Shown here piece by piece: positions 43,814-52,978 of a stretch of DNA of 64,000 nt. The notes under the pieces were generated by a model that searched no databases, had not been told where the DNA came from, and saw only the letters and a program-made list of their open reading frames with translations. The stretch comes from Paraburkholderia polaris (GTDB lineage Bacteria; Pseudomonadota; Gammaproteobacteria; Burkholderiales; Burkholderiaceae). Every line of letters starts with the position of its first letter. The first letter of the stretch is position 1. Both the position numbers and the translations under genes were made by a program. The stretch covers positions 1 to 64,000 of the forward strand of contig NZ_JABBGJ010000054.1 in NCBI RefSeq assembly GCF_012927345.1, written 5' to 3'.

Positions 43814-44680
43814 ATGTCCACCAGCAGACAGCAGCAGGGCCGGCACCAAGGCCATATCGCGCGCAAGCGTTTCGGCCAGAATTTTCTGGTCGATATGGGC
43901 GTGATCGATTCGATCGTCGACGTGATCCGGCCGCAGCGCGGCGAGCGCATGGTCGAGATCGGGCCGGGGCTCGGCGCGCTCACCGAGCCGCTGATCGAGC
44001 GCCTGGCGACGCCCGAAGCGCCGTTGCATGCCGTCGAACTGGATCGCGATCTGATCGGCCGTCTTAAGACAAAATTTGGCGACCTGCTCGAACTGCATGC
44101 GGGTGATGCGCTCGCGTTCGACTTCGGCTCGCTGGCGGCGCCGGGTGAGAAGGCGTCGCTGCGCATTGTCGGCAATCTGCCGTACAACATTTCGAGCCCG
44201 TTGCTGTTTCATCTGACCGCGTTCGCGCATCGCGTGATCGATCAGCATTTCATGCTGCAGAACGAAGTCGTCGAGCGCATGGTGGCGGAACCGGGCACCA
44301 AGGCGTTCAGCCGCCTGTCGGTCATGCTGCAATACCGCTACGTGATCGACAAGCAACTCGATGTGCCGCCCGAAGCATTCAACCCGCCGCCGAAAGTCGA
44401 TTCGGCAATCGTGCGGATGATTCCTTACGAACTGCATGAATTGCCAGCGGTGGACGAGCGCGTGCTCGGCGAAGTGGTGACGGCGGCCTTCTCGCAGCGG
44501 CGCAAGATGCTGCGCAACACGTTGGCCGCGTTTCGTGACTCGGTGGATTTCGAGGCCTTGGGCTTCAATCTGCAACGCCGCGCCGAAGACGTGCCGGTGG
44601 CCGAATATGTGCGTGTGGCGCAGATCGTGGCGGCTTCGCCGTCGCGCGGCGCCGCGGCCGCCGAGACCGGCGACGCCTGA
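43814..44680 (+). CDS. rsmA: 16S rRNA (adenine1518-N6/adenine1519-N6)-dimethyltransferase
   Basis: KsgA/RsmA dimethylates two adjacent adenines in the 3' hairpin of 16S rRNA late in 30S assembly. The 288-residue protein shows HIARKRFGQNFLVDMGVIDSIVDVI (about 12-36), SAM motif MVEIGPGLGALTEPLIERL (about 50), and the catalytic NLPYNISSPLLFHL (about 122). A C-terminal domain has FNPPPKVDSAIVRM. The ATG at 43814 follows a weak site. The 130-bp gap after pdxA holds no gene. The synonym ksgA is widely used. Confidence 0.96.
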   Translation: MSTSRQQQGRHQGHIARKRFGQNFLVDMGVIDSIVDVIRPQRGERMVEIGPGLGALTEPLIERLATPEAPLHAVELDRDLIGRLKTKFGDLLELHAGDALAFDFGSLAAPGEKASLRIVGNLPYNISSPLLFHLTAFAHRVIDQHFMLQNEVVERMVAEPGTKAFSRLSVMLQYRYVIDKQLDVPPEAFNPPPKVDSAIVRMIPYELHELPAVDERVLGEVVTAAFSQRRKMLRNTLAAFRDSVDFEALGFNLQRRAEDVPVAEYVRVAQIVAASPSRGAAAAETGDA

Positions 44681-44744
44681 GTTCGTTGCAGCGTCTTGAA
44701 GGAAGCGCGCTGCGTCCTGCAGCGCGCGTGAAACTCCCCACTCC

Positions 44745-44813
44745 TTAAGCAGCAACCCGTTTCACCGGCGCATTGACCAGCGCAATGCCGGTCAGCGCCA
44801 GCGCTGCGGTTAT
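44745..44813 (-). pseudogene. 3' remnant of a gene, possibly an EamA/DMT-type transporter
   Basis: On the minus strand a frame of about 22 codons reads AALALTGIALVNAPVKRVAA and then stops at 44745-44747. A stop codon interrupts it upstream at 44817-44819. The short hydrophobic segment ending in V-N-A-P-V-K-R looks like the last helix and tail of an EamA (drug/metabolite) transporter, but 20 residues cannot prove it. The rest of 44681-45146 holds only the porin leader region. Confidence 0.4.
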
Positions 44814-45146
44814 AGGTCATACGATATCAAAACCATCCGGCCCGCGATGCGATGACCCGACCGCCTACGCGTGCTTGTTACGAGCTGCAAGCACTTCGAT
44901 GACATAACAACACTTACGTCAGTCTATTTTCTTACAGCCCCTGTTTCGCGCTAAGGTTCACCCACGCGCATTTCGTCAGCTTATTCAAACAGCGTGGATT
45001 GGCCGTCGTGCAAGGCTCCGATGCTGACTCTGCACCGCACCTGTCGATTTGCGCGGCCTCAAATGAACAAGCGTGCCGGTACTTTGCATCAGGCGTGGCG
45101 GTGTCGAAATATCCGTGAAAAGCGGGAATCTGGGCGAGGAGACTAA

Positions 45147-46256
45147 ATGAAGAGCGTAAGCAGGTGGGCGATGGCAGTTGTGCCCGCAGCGTTGGCGTGC
45201 CAAATGGCACATGCTCAATCGAGCGTGACGCTCTACGGCGTCATCGACGAAAGTGTGCGGTATCTGACTCACGCAAACAGCGCTGGCGATTCGTCGGTCG
45301 GGCTCGGCAACGGTGGCATGACGGAGAGCCGCTGGGGCATAAGGGGCGTCGAGGATCTCGGCGGGGGCTGGTCTACATTCTTCAAACTCGAAAACCGCTT
45401 CTACATGAATGGTGGCCAAAGCGATCCCACCTTGCCGTTCTTCAATGAAGCGCAAGTGGGCGTGCGCTCGGATTCCTATGGTCAGGTGATCTTTGGCCGT
45501 CAGTACAACGTGATGATCGAGGGCATTACCATCGGCGGCTACGGCAGCAATCTCTGGATTCCGTACGACTTCAGCTTTCAGCCGGAAGTGACGATGACCG
45601 GCGGTATCTGGACCAGCAATCAGGTGCAGTACCAGGCGAAATATGCCGGTTTCCATCTTGCCGCCGGCTACGCATTCGGCGGCAACGCGGGCAATTCGTA
45701 CGGCAGCCAGGTTGGCGTGGCGGCCGCTTATGCACCGGGTGGCCCGTTCACCTTTGGCGGCGCGTATCAGGAGTCGAAAGATTCGGTCAACGGTGCAGCC
45801 GCGAAAGCGTGGACCTTCGGCGGGTCCTACACGTGGAACATGACCCGGTTCTCCGTCGGCTATATCGTCGATCAGAATGACGCCGGCTTTTCGAATTTCG
45901 CCAACGGGCCGTTCACCGCGCCTGCGTTGGCTGCGCTCAAGTACACGGACTTTTCGCGGCGTCGCATGATCATGGGCGGCATCACGCAGCAGGTCGGCAG
46001 GGCGTGGCACTTCGCCGCGAACGTCTGGCGCACGCTGCAGGACGGCAAAACCGCCGCGCAGGACGGTTCGGCATGGCAGTACCAACTGGTCGCCGACTAC
46101 AACCTGTCCCTGCGTACCGATGTCTATCTGGAAGGCGATTACTCGCTATACCGGGGCGACCTGATCGGCGCACAGTTGCAAGGTGTCAACGGTGTCGGGC
46201 TTGCGCAGAAGGGTAGTCAGATCGGCCTGATGGCCGGTATACGGCATCAGTTCTGA
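45147..46256 (+). CDS. outer membrane porin (Gram-negative Porin_4 type)
   Basis: The 369-residue protein is a trimeric general-porin type. It has a signal peptide (MKSVSRWAMAVVPAALACQMAHAQ, cleavage near residue 24) and the diagnostic start SSVTLYGVIDESVRYLTHAN. ESRWGIRGVEDLGGGWSTFFKLENRFYMNGG and GQVIFGRQYN follow, and the last strand ends GIRHQF with a terminal Phe recognised by the Bam complex. The selectivity is unknown. The leader is long (more than 400 bp from rsmA), and its 3' end is only 4 bp from the convergent autotransporter stop. Confidence 0.93.
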   Translation: MKSVSRWAMAVVPAALACQMAHAQSSVTLYGVIDESVRYLTHANSAGDSSVGLGNGGMTESRWGIRGVEDLGGGWSTFFKLENRFYMNGGQSDPTLPFFNEAQVGVRSDSYGQVIFGRQYNVMIEGITIGGYGSNLWIPYDFSFQPEVTMTGGIWTSNQVQYQAKYAGFHLAAGYAFGGNAGNSYGSQVGVAAAYAPGGPFTFGGAYQESKDSVNGAAAKAWTFGGSYTWNMTRFSVGYIVDQNDAGFSNFANGPFTAPALAALKYTDFSRRRMIMGGITQQVGRAWHFAANVWRTLQDGKTAAQDGSAWQYQLVADYNLSLRTDVYLEGDYSLYRGDLIGAQLQGVNGVGLAQKGSQIGLMAGIRHQF

Positions 46257-46260
46257 GCCC

Positions 46261-49257
46261 TTACCAACTCCAGCGCGCGCCCAGATTGCCTTCCACCGTG
46301 CTGCGGTGCTCGCCGTTCACGTTCATGGTGTAACTCGCGGTGGCGAACACGCTGCCGCGAGCACTCAAATGCGCAACCATGCCGATGCCGAACTGGGCGG
46401 CCGTGGCGGCGACATCGGTGGGAATCACGGTCGTGCCGGCGAAGGTCGCGCTATCGGTGCCATTGAAATAGCGCCACAGATTCGCGCGCAGATACGGTTG
46501 CCACTGCGTGCCCGCGCCTTCGAAGCTGCCTTGCAGGCGTAGGCCGAGCCGGCCCACCAGGCCGTTCGCCGCGTGAAACGATACGTTCGAAATGCCGTCG
46601 TTGAGATCGTTGATCGATGCGTGCTGCCAGATCAGTTGTGCTTGCGGTTCAAGACTGAGATTGGCGCGTAGTGGAATAGGCAGGCCGGCTTCCAGCGAGG
46701 TCGTCACGGCATGTCCATGCGTGCTGGCGCCGATGCCCTGATTCGACGATGGATCGAGCGTGAGCGAGCTGCCCATCGCGACCGCATCGGTGTACCAGCC
46801 ACCCGGACCGATGTGCGTCCAATAAAGGCCTGCGCTGTATGCATTGATCGACAGCTGCCCCGCCGACAGATCGGGGAAGCCGAGCGCGAATCCGTTCACG
46901 TCGCCTTGGGCGCGGGCAAAGCCGATGAAGAAGCCGTAGTGATTGCGATCGCCGCTTGCGCTGCGATCCGCATAGATATCGTGACCCACTTGCACGCCGG
47001 CCATCGTGCCGCTGAATTCGGGGTTGGCTGCGCCACCGTTGCTTTGCGAGCTGTGCTCGCCCCAGACACGCGCCCATGCGGCGGCAAGCGGGCCGCTTTC
47101 GTTCAGCAGCGCCTGCTCGCCCTGGCGGTCATGAAAGGTGCCGATCTGCGCGATACCGAGTTCGCGTGTGAGAACTGGGACTTCGGCATAGACGGGCACC
47201 TCCATCCGGTAGAGCGGCGTCGAGGCGGTGCCGGTGGGCGGCGGCGCCGGCAGCGGCGGCGTGCCGGGCGCCGCGATCGGTGCGGCTGCGGCGCTTGGCG
47301 TCGGGGTGGGCGTCGGAGTTGAAGTCGGAGTCGGAGTTGGAGTCGGCGTCGGAGCTGGCGCCGCAGCCACACTCGAGCGCAAATACCAGTTGTCTGCCGT
47401 CCCTGCACTCACTCCACCCTTGAACAGGTAGTACGTGTAGGCACCCACGGACAGCGGTTTCGGCAGCGTGAACGCGGTCGCCGTCGTCGTCGCGCCGTTA
47501 GTCGCCTGCACCACGAGAATGCCGTCCGTCAGCGTGGCACCGCCCGAGCCGCCGACGTTGGCGACGCCGAGCGAAGTATTGCCCGAGCCAACACCCTGCG
47601 CGATCACCAGCTTGTCGCTCGGCGAGCCGTCCGCGCCCAGCACCGTTTGTAGCAGCAGGCGACCGTTGAGCCCGGCGTAGTTGCCGTTGATCACCAGCAT
47701 ATTGCGCGTAGCCGTCGCGCCGTTGGTCAGATCGATTGTGCCGGCATTGCTGACGTTCACGAGCTGACCCGCGACCGCCGGCGCGATCGTCGCCGTGCCG
47801 CCGAAGCCGCCCGCAAATACCGTGCTGGTCGAATCGACGTTCAGCGCGCCCGTCAGCGTGCCGCTGTCGCCGAGCACGAGGCCGTTGGCGTCGAGCGTCA
47901 ACTGGCTGCCGTTGGTGACGTTAACGGTCTCCCAGTTGACGAAGCGGCCCAGACCACTCGCCGATGTGCGGTTGAAATTGAGCACGTCGTTGCCGGTGCC
48001 GCCGTCGAAGCTCGGCACGCCGGCGAGATTGGCATCGGTGAGGCCGGTGAGGTTGGCGGTGTCGTTGCCTGCATCGAGACGCACGAAGCCGGTGACGGTG
48101 CCACCGCTCCAGTTGAAGGTGTCGTTGCCGCTATCGGTCCAGATCGCGCGGCCGTTGCCGCCCGCGATGGTGCCGGTGTTGTTGATGACGGTATCGAACG
48201 TGCCGATCACACTGATCGCCTGGCTGCCGGCTGCGGTGATCGAACCGCTGTTGGTGATGGTCGAGGCGCCGCCGGTTAGAGCGATCGAGTTGATTGCGCC
48301 TGCAATCGTGCCGGCGTTGTTGAACGTGCCGCCGGCGTTAGCGACAACGGCATTGGCCTGTTGACTGACGATACTCGCGCCCGCCGCATTGTTCAGGGTG
48401 ACGTTGCCGGAAAAGATGGCGCCGAGGCCGCCGGCTCCACGCGCGTTCACCGAGCCGGTATTCGTCACGACGCCAGGCGCTGTGTCCTGTGAAACAAGAC
48501 CGTGTGAACTCGCACCCGAGACGTCGATCGTGCCGTGATTCGTCAGCACGTTATTGCCGGTCCCGCCGACGGCGTTGCCGTTGGCCAGCATCCCATACGA
48601 ACCGGCGCCCGTCGTCGTGATCGAGCCGTTGTTGACGAGCGTGTCGTTATTCGTCAACGCGGCCATGCCATGCGAACCGTCGCCGCTCGTCGAGAGCGTG
48701 CCGTTGTTGGTCAGCGTGCCGCCACCGGGGCTCGCAAAGTCGTGCATCGCAACTGAGTCGTTGCCCGTGGTGCGGATCACGCCGGCGGTGTCGTTGAGCA
48801 TCGTCACTGCGGCGGCGCTGTTGAACATCCCTTCCGATTCGACACCGCTCGTGACGATCGTGCCGCGGTTGATCAACACATCCTGGCCCGTACCGCCGCT
48901 CGTGCCCTGTGCCGAGATGGCGTCGAAGGTGTCGCCGGCGCCGTGCAAGGTGCCGAGGTTGGTGACGGTGCTGCCGTCGCGCACAAGGATGACGTTGTTG
49001 CCGGTGACGTCGAGTTCGGCGCCCGCTTGCACGTTCACCGTGACGTTGGTGCTGCCGGCAATTGCGGCCACAGGCGTGATGGACGGATTGGGGGCACTGC
49101 TGCTGCAGGTGACGGTTTGACCGCTGACCGGCGCGGTGTTGTCACAGGCGGCGAACGCAGGCTCGCACGGCAGAAGAACCGCTATTCCGAGTGCGGACAA
49201 AAGGGCTTCAAGCAGACGCAAACGAACAGGCACATGCCGCGAGCATGCACGACGCAT
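46261..49257 (-). CDS. autotransporter (type Va secretion) with repeat-rich passenger
   Basis: The 998-residue protein has a signal peptide ending near residue 36 (PCEPAFA). A long passenger (about 37-630) is built from TNxGTI/TLxxxG-type repeats expected to form a beta-helix, with only two Cys, both near the start. A Pro/Thr linker follows (about 635-690, alternating P-T then Ala/Pro), then a C-terminal autotransporter barrel (about 715-998, starting QALLNESGPLAAAWARVWGEHSSQSNGG and ending ARWSW). It may be a surface adhesin; no protease or lipase motif is seen in the passenger. It has its own upstream region, 49258-49614. Confidence 0.92.
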   Translation of the reverse strand: MRRACSRHVPVRLRLLEALLSALGIAVLLPCEPAFAACDNTAPVSGQTVTCSSSAPNPSITPVAAIAGSTNVTVNVQAGAELDVTGNNVILVRDGSTVTNLGTLHGAGDTFDAISAQGTSGGTGQDVLINRGTIVTSGVESEGMFNSAAAVTMLNDTAGVIRTTGNDSVAMHDFASPGGGTLTNNGTLSTSGDGSHGMAALTNNDTLVNNGSITTTGAGSYGMLANGNAVGGTGNNVLTNHGTIDVSGASSHGLVSQDTAPGVVTNTGSVNARGAGGLGAIFSGNVTLNNAAGASIVSQQANAVVANAGGTFNNAGTIAGAINSIALTGGASTITNSGSITAAGSQAISVIGTFDTVINNTGTIAGGNGRAIWTDSGNDTFNWSGGTVTGFVRLDAGNDTANLTGLTDANLAGVPSFDGGTGNDVLNFNRTSASGLGRFVNWETVNVTNGSQLTLDANGLVLGDSGTLTGALNVDSTSTVFAGGFGGTATIAPAVAGQLVNVSNAGTIDLTNGATATRNMLVINGNYAGLNGRLLLQTVLGADGSPSDKLVIAQGVGSGNTSLGVANVGGSGGATLTDGILVVQATNGATTTATAFTLPKPLSVGAYTYYLFKGGVSAGTADNWYLRSSVAAAPAPTPTPTPTPTSTPTPTPTPSAAAAPIAAPGTPPLPAPPPTGTASTPLYRMEVPVYAEVPVLTRELGIAQIGTFHDRQGEQALLNESGPLAAAWARVWGEHSSQSNGGAANPEFSGTMAGVQVGHDIYADRSASGDRNHYGFFIGFARAQGDVNGFALGFPDLSAGQLSINAYSAGLYWTHIGPGGWYTDAVAMGSSLTLDPSSNQGIGASTHGHAVTTSLEAGLPIPLRANLSLEPQAQLIWQHASINDLNDGISNVSFHAANGLVGRLGLRLQGSFEGAGTQWQPYLRANLWRYFNGTDSATFAGTTVIPTDVAATAAQFGIGMVAHLSARGSVFATASYTMNVNGEHRSTVEGNLGARWSW
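47300..47359. repeat. degenerate hexanucleotide repeat encoding the autotransporter Pro-Thr linker
   Basis: Ten near-copies of GTCGGN/GTYGGA follow in tandem and encode alternating Pro and Thr. Because the unit is six bases, slippage would change linker length without breaking the frame. Confidence 0.8.
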
Positions 49258-49614
49258 ACGGTGGTCCTTTAGTAGAACAGGTCTGGTCAGTTCCTGCTGG
49301 GTTTGCTATGTGCGCTGCGCCGCCTCTTTGTATGCCGCTGCTGGACGGTGTGCAAGAGAATGTATCGTCGGATGAAATTAGTCAACGGCTCGAATGACAC
49401 GGGGCAGGAGCGGCAAGCGATATGACCGTCCATGAAGGAACTGCTCTAGAGGGGCGTAAAGGCCAAGTCAACGCCACAGAGACGCCTCGAAAAAACGATG
49501 CGAAAGCCCACGCGAGAGACAATGCAAAAACGATGCGAAAGGCCGCGCAAACGGCCGCGCAAAAAACCCAAACATACAGCGCGCATAAGCGATGCGTAAG
49601 CGCGGCCTCGCATC
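49258..49614. other. 357-bp spacer between autotransporter and MFS genes
   Basis: It should hold the autotransporter promoter at its left end. At the right end, 49490-49570 repeats AAACGATGCGAAAG twice and GGCCGCGCAAA twice. No open frame here has a recognisable domain, and a small + strand frame from 49422 runs antisense into the MFS gene. Confidence 0.45.
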
Positions 49615-50910
49615 TCACCCAGCCGCGCCTTCCATGCGCCGCTTCGACTGTTGCGGATCGATCAACGCGAAACCCGCCGCGCCGACGATCAGCAGCAACG
49701 TGCCGGTTACCGCGAAACCGATCTCATAGCCGCGCGCGTCGCCTGCCGCTCCGAGCAACTTGCCCATCGCGACGGGTCCGATGAGTCCGGCGGTGGTGAC
49801 GATCGAGTTGGTGATCGCGAGCAGGGCCCCGCGCCGCGCCGCTGGCGCGACTTCGGCGACCAGCATCGGACCGAAGGTGAAAGTCTGGATCGCCAACGCG
49901 CTGGCGAGCCCCATCAAGGCGACCTTGACGAACGGCGGCGCGCCGAACAATAGTGAGCAGTACGCAAAACCACTCACCACGCATGCGGCGCTGATCAGTT
50001 TGCCGCGCGCCACCTTCGACGGCACGCCGCGCTTGAGCATTCGATGCGATGTCATCGCGAGCGCGATGCCGAGCGGGATCTGCGCCGCGACTTGCAGCGC
50101 GAACAACCAACCGGCCTGGGTCGCAGCAAAGCCGAGGCCGAGCCGGAAATACGCGGGCACCCACGTGAAGCCGATCGCGATCACCGCATAGCCGACAAAG
50201 CATTGCAGCATCACTCCAATGACGGTGCGGTCGCTCAACATGCGCCGAAAGCGCAACGACACCGCACGAGGACCTGCCGCCTCGACGGCAAACGTGGGTG
50301 AAGGGTTGTGCTGACGATTGCCCGTCTTGCCCAGGCACAGCCACAAGACAGTCCAGCCGATGCCGACGGCGCCGAGCATGAGAAACGTCGCATGCCAGTG
50401 CCACCGCTGCGAGATATAGGTGAGCAATGGTCCGGCGATGATGACGCCGGCAGTCGCTCCTTGTTGCACGATGGCCGTGGGGAGATTGCGCTCGTGGTCG
50501 TCGAACCAGGTGTAGACCACATGCAGCGCGAGCGGCGAGGCCGGCCCTTCCCCCGCCCCCAGCAGAACACGGCACAGCAGCAACACGGCAAAGCTGGTCG
50601 GCCATGCGAGCGGCAACTGCGCTACCGCCCAGACCAGCGCGAGCGCGGCGAGCAGCCATTTCATATTGATGCGGTCGGCGATCAGTCCGACGGCAATGCC
50701 CGAAAGCGAGAACAACACAAAAAACGCGCTGCCGACGAGGCCGAACTGACCGTGCGTCAACTGCATGTCATGCATTAGCGGGATCGCGACCAGACCGAGC
50801 ACGGCCTTGTCGGCGAAGTTGATCAGCATGAACAGGAATAGCGAGGCGACGATCACCCAACGGCGGCCTTGCGCGGTCTCGCGTGCGTGGGTGGGATGAG
50901 CCGGCGCCAT
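49615..50910 (-). CDS. MFS transporter (ACS-like, organic anion/sugar acid type)
   Basis: The 431-residue protein has about 12 membrane helices: RRWVIVASLFLFMLINFADKAVLGLVAIPLM at the start (about 20-50), a loop GLIADRINMKWLLAALALVWAVAQL (the conserved D-R between TM2 and TM3), and LLLCRVLLGAGEGPASPLALHVVYTWFDDHER (MFS TM4 motif). This resembles the anion:cation symporter group. The ATG at 50910 (MAPAHPTH) is chosen because a further upstream ATG is out of frame. It is divergent from a LysR gene with 150 bp between starts, so it is the likely regulated target. The substrate is unknown. Confidence 0.88.
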   Translation of the reverse strand: MAPAHPTHARETAQGRRWVIVASLFLFMLINFADKAVLGLVAIPLMHDMQLTHGQFGLVGSAFFVLFSLSGIAVGLIADRINMKWLLAALALVWAVAQLPLAWPTSFAVLLLCRVLLGAGEGPASPLALHVVYTWFDDHERNLPTAIVQQGATAGVIIAGPLLTYISQRWHWHATFLMLGAVGIGWTVLWLCLGKTGNRQHNPSPTFAVEAAGPRAVSLRFRRMLSDRTVIGVMLQCFVGYAVIAIGFTWVPAYFRLGLGFAATQAGWLFALQVAAQIPLGIALAMTSHRMLKRGVPSKVARGKLISAACVVSGFAYCSLLFGAPPFVKVALMGLASALAIQTFTFGPMLVAEVAPAARRGALLAITNSIVTTAGLIGPVAMGKLLGAAGDARGYEIGFAVTGTLLLIVGAAGFALIDPQQSKRRMEGAAG

Positions 50911-51060
50911 GTCGGCAAGCGCCGTGCAGCGCTTCGTGCTGCTGAGGAAAGTGGGCAAAGCATGTCTCCATTTCTCGCGCGGGGCGCTGGGTTTTCGCCC
51001 ATTTGAGGTGGTATAACTGAATTGTTCAAGTGCATTCTCGTTATCGGGAGCTTGCAAACT

Positions 51061-52017
51061 ATGCATGAGGTCAATTCCCGCCGCCTTACCCATCTGATCG
51101 CGCTCGCCGAGGAAGGCAGTTTTGCGCGCGCGGCGGAGCGGGTTCATTTGAGCCAGCCGGCGTTGAGCCGCAGCATTCAGGCGCTCGAAGAGGAAGTCGG
51201 CATGAAGCTGTTCGACCGCGCCGCACGCGGCGTCGCGATGACAGCGGCTGGGCGGCTGCTGGTCGAGCGCGCCCGGCGCGTGCTGTTCGAAACACGCTGC
51301 CTGTTCCGCGACGTCGAACTGCTGAAGGCGCACGAGCTCGGCGAGGTACGCATCGGCCTCGGGCCCTATGCGGCCGTCGTGCTGTTGCCGGACCTGCTGG
51401 TGGAGTTCGCGCGGCGCTTTCCGAAGATCAAGGTGTCGATCGAACTCGGCGAAGGCGATGCGCTGCTCGCCAAACTGCGTGCCGAGCAGATCGACTTTCT
51501 CGTCACCGACCGCCGTGTGCCGCCCGTGACGCCCGATGTCACCTTGCAGCGCCTGCCGCGCCACGAGGGCGGCTGGTTCGCGCGGCCGGACCACCCCCTG
51601 TTTGCGCGCGACACGGTGCCGCTCGCGGCGTTGCGCGAGTTTCCGCTGGTCTCGGTGACCTTGCCCGCGTTCATGAAGGACGCCCTGCATCGCCTGCTCA
51701 AGTACCGTGCCCACGAGCAGATACCGTTGCAGATCGAATGCAACGACGTGGCAGTACTGAAGGACGTTGTTGCGCAGACCGATGCCGTGCTATTTGCCAC
51801 GGCGTCCGCAGTGCGGCGCGATCTGGAGATGCGGCGGCTGGCGCGCATTCCGCTCGTCAATCCGCCGCGTCTCGCGCTGGAATTCGCGCTGGTGTATCTG
51901 GCCGAGCGCACGCCGTCGCCCGCTGCGTATTCCGCGTTGGGACTCGCCGAACAGGTGATGGAGGACGCCAACCGAGCCGCGCAGGGCATGCTGCACCCCG
52001 ACTCTCTCGCGACATGA
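51061..52017 (+). CDS. LysR-type transcriptional regulator
   Basis: The 318-residue protein has the HTH EVNSRRLTHLIALAEEGSFARAAERVHLSQPALSRSIQALEEEVGMKLFDRAARGVAMTAAGRLLVERA (about 3-70) and a substrate-binding domain (about 90-300). The divergent MFS gene is its expected target. The start MHEVNSRR at 51061 is preferred; in-frame TTG or ATG options upstream lie in the promoter region. The ligand is unknown. Confidence 0.9.
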   Translation: MHEVNSRRLTHLIALAEEGSFARAAERVHLSQPALSRSIQALEEEVGMKLFDRAARGVAMTAAGRLLVERARRVLFETRCLFRDVELLKAHELGEVRIGLGPYAAVVLLPDLLVEFARRFPKIKVSIELGEGDALLAKLRAEQIDFLVTDRRVPPVTPDVTLQRLPRHEGGWFARPDHPLFARDTVPLAALREFPLVSVTLPAFMKDALHRLLKYRAHEQIPLQIECNDVAVLKDVVAQTDAVLFATASAVRRDLEMRRLARIPLVNPPRLALEFALVYLAERTPSPAAYSALGLAEQVMEDANRAAQGMLHPDSLAT

Positions 52018-52109
52018 ATGCGCCGCTGAACGGCAACCAGGTGATCGCACAACCGGCCTCCGTGATTACCCTGAGTGCGGTTGACAAGGCAATCCCGATC
52101 ACGGACTAT

Positions 52110-52127
52110 CCGGAATCCAGATTCCGG
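52110..52127. promoter_or_regulatory. palindromic operator candidate upstream of the second TetR gene
   Basis: CCGGAATC-CA-GATTCCGG is a perfect inverted repeat, 52 bp before the TetR start at 52179. Its core CGGAAT-N4-ATTCCG recurs at 52887-52902 before the next gene. Two matching sites flanking a TetR gene fit autoregulation plus control of the catabolic genes. Confidence 0.7.
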
Positions 52128-52178
52128 TTTGCCGTGAGTCTTCTTTTTTCAAAGCGGCGAACCGAGGTAGAACAGCGC

Positions 52179-52868
52179 ATGACGACGACTTCACCACGCG
52201 GCCGCGAAACGCAGCCCAGCGCCATCGCGGCGCCGCGTCAGACGCGCAGTCAGCAGGGGCTCGTTCGCATGCTGCAAGCCGGGCGCGAGCTGATCGAAGC
52301 GAGCGGCAATCTCGACGATCTGTCGATCAACGACATCGTCGAGCGTGCGGGTACGTCGATCGGCGCGTTCTATCGGCGCTTCGACAACAAGGACCGCTTC
52401 TTCGAGGTCGTCCAGGACGCGGCGATGGAAGAGGGACTCGAGCATGTGCGCCGGACCGTCGAGCGTGACCCGGCCTGGCGTTCGAACGATGCGGGCATGC
52501 TTGCCGATGCGGTCATTTCGTTTTACGTCATGACGTTCCGGCGCAATCGCGGGCTGTACCACGCGTCGTTGCTGCGGGCCTCGCAGCGCAAAGCCAGCTG
52601 GGACGCCGTGAAGTCGACCAATCACGAGGTTCTGGCCATGATCGTCCCGCGTCTCGTCAGCGCGTTGGCACAGTCGCGCGGCATTAAGGCCGATGCCAGC
52701 GCTACCCAGTCGCTCGAATTCGAAGTACGCGCCAGCTTGCAAATGATTCTCGGCATGCTGGTCAATAGCGTGCTGAACGACCCCGGCCCTTTGTCGCTCT
52801 CCAGCCGGCAACTGCGGTCGTGGCTGCAAATCCGGCTGCGGCGCTGTCTCGGATTAGCGGACAGCTGA
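52179..52868 (+). CDS. TetR family regulator of the alkyl-sulfatase/fadD cluster
   Basis: The 229-residue protein has the TetR HTH, GLVRMLQAGRELIEASGNLDDLSINDIVERAGTSIGAFYRRFDNKDRFFEVVQD (about 26-80), and an all-helical C-terminal domain. The start MTTTSPRGRE at 52179 is placed after the first palindrome; upstream in-frame codons overlap the LysR gene. It lies 110 bp before the metallo-hydrolase gene. Both upstream and downstream gaps carry the CGGAAT-N4-ATTCCG site, so it most likely represses itself and the downstream genes until an inducer, perhaps an alkyl chain or acyl-CoA, is bound. Confidence 0.9.
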   Translation: MTTTSPRGRETQPSAIAAPRQTRSQQGLVRMLQAGRELIEASGNLDDLSINDIVERAGTSIGAFYRRFDNKDRFFEVVQDAAMEEGLEHVRRTVERDPAWRSNDAGMLADAVISFYVMTFRRNRGLYHASLLRASQRKASWDAVKSTNHEVLAMIVPRLVSALAQSRGIKADASATQSLEFEVRASLQMILGMLVNSVLNDPGPLSLSSRQLRSWLQIRLRRCLGLADS

Positions 52869-52886
52869 TTTTTTTTGCCTAAAAAT

Positions 52887-52902
52887 CGGAATAAGAATTC
52901 CG
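52887..52902. promoter_or_regulatory. second CGGAAT-N4-ATTCCG operator candidate
   Basis: CGGAAT-AAGA-ATTCCG matches the core and spacing of the site at 52111-52126 (CGGAAT-CCAG-ATTCCG). It lies 77 bp before the metallo-hydrolase start. The identical arms with a different spacer sequence argue for a shared dimer-binding protein, probably the adjacent TetR regulator. Confidence 0.7.
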
Positions 52903-52978
52903 GTTCCGTTAATAGAAAACCCGTCCAGATGCCGCGCGAATTCCGTTACGCGCATCCAAATGTTCAAGGAGACACCGC

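Noticed and set aside
49422..49784. 120-codon plus-strand frame with Lys/Ala/Thr-rich start
   Set aside because: Low-complexity start from short repeats and an antisense overlap with the MFS gene; no domain or RBS.
50911..51714. N-terminal extension of the MFS frame (about 268 codons)
   Set aside because: It runs antisense through the LysR gene and lacks membrane helices; MAPAHPTH at 50910 gives a normal MFS length.
51738..52178. N-terminal extension of the second TetR frame
   Set aside because: It overlaps the end of the LysR gene in another frame and crosses the operator palindrome; the HTH lies just after MTTTSPRG.
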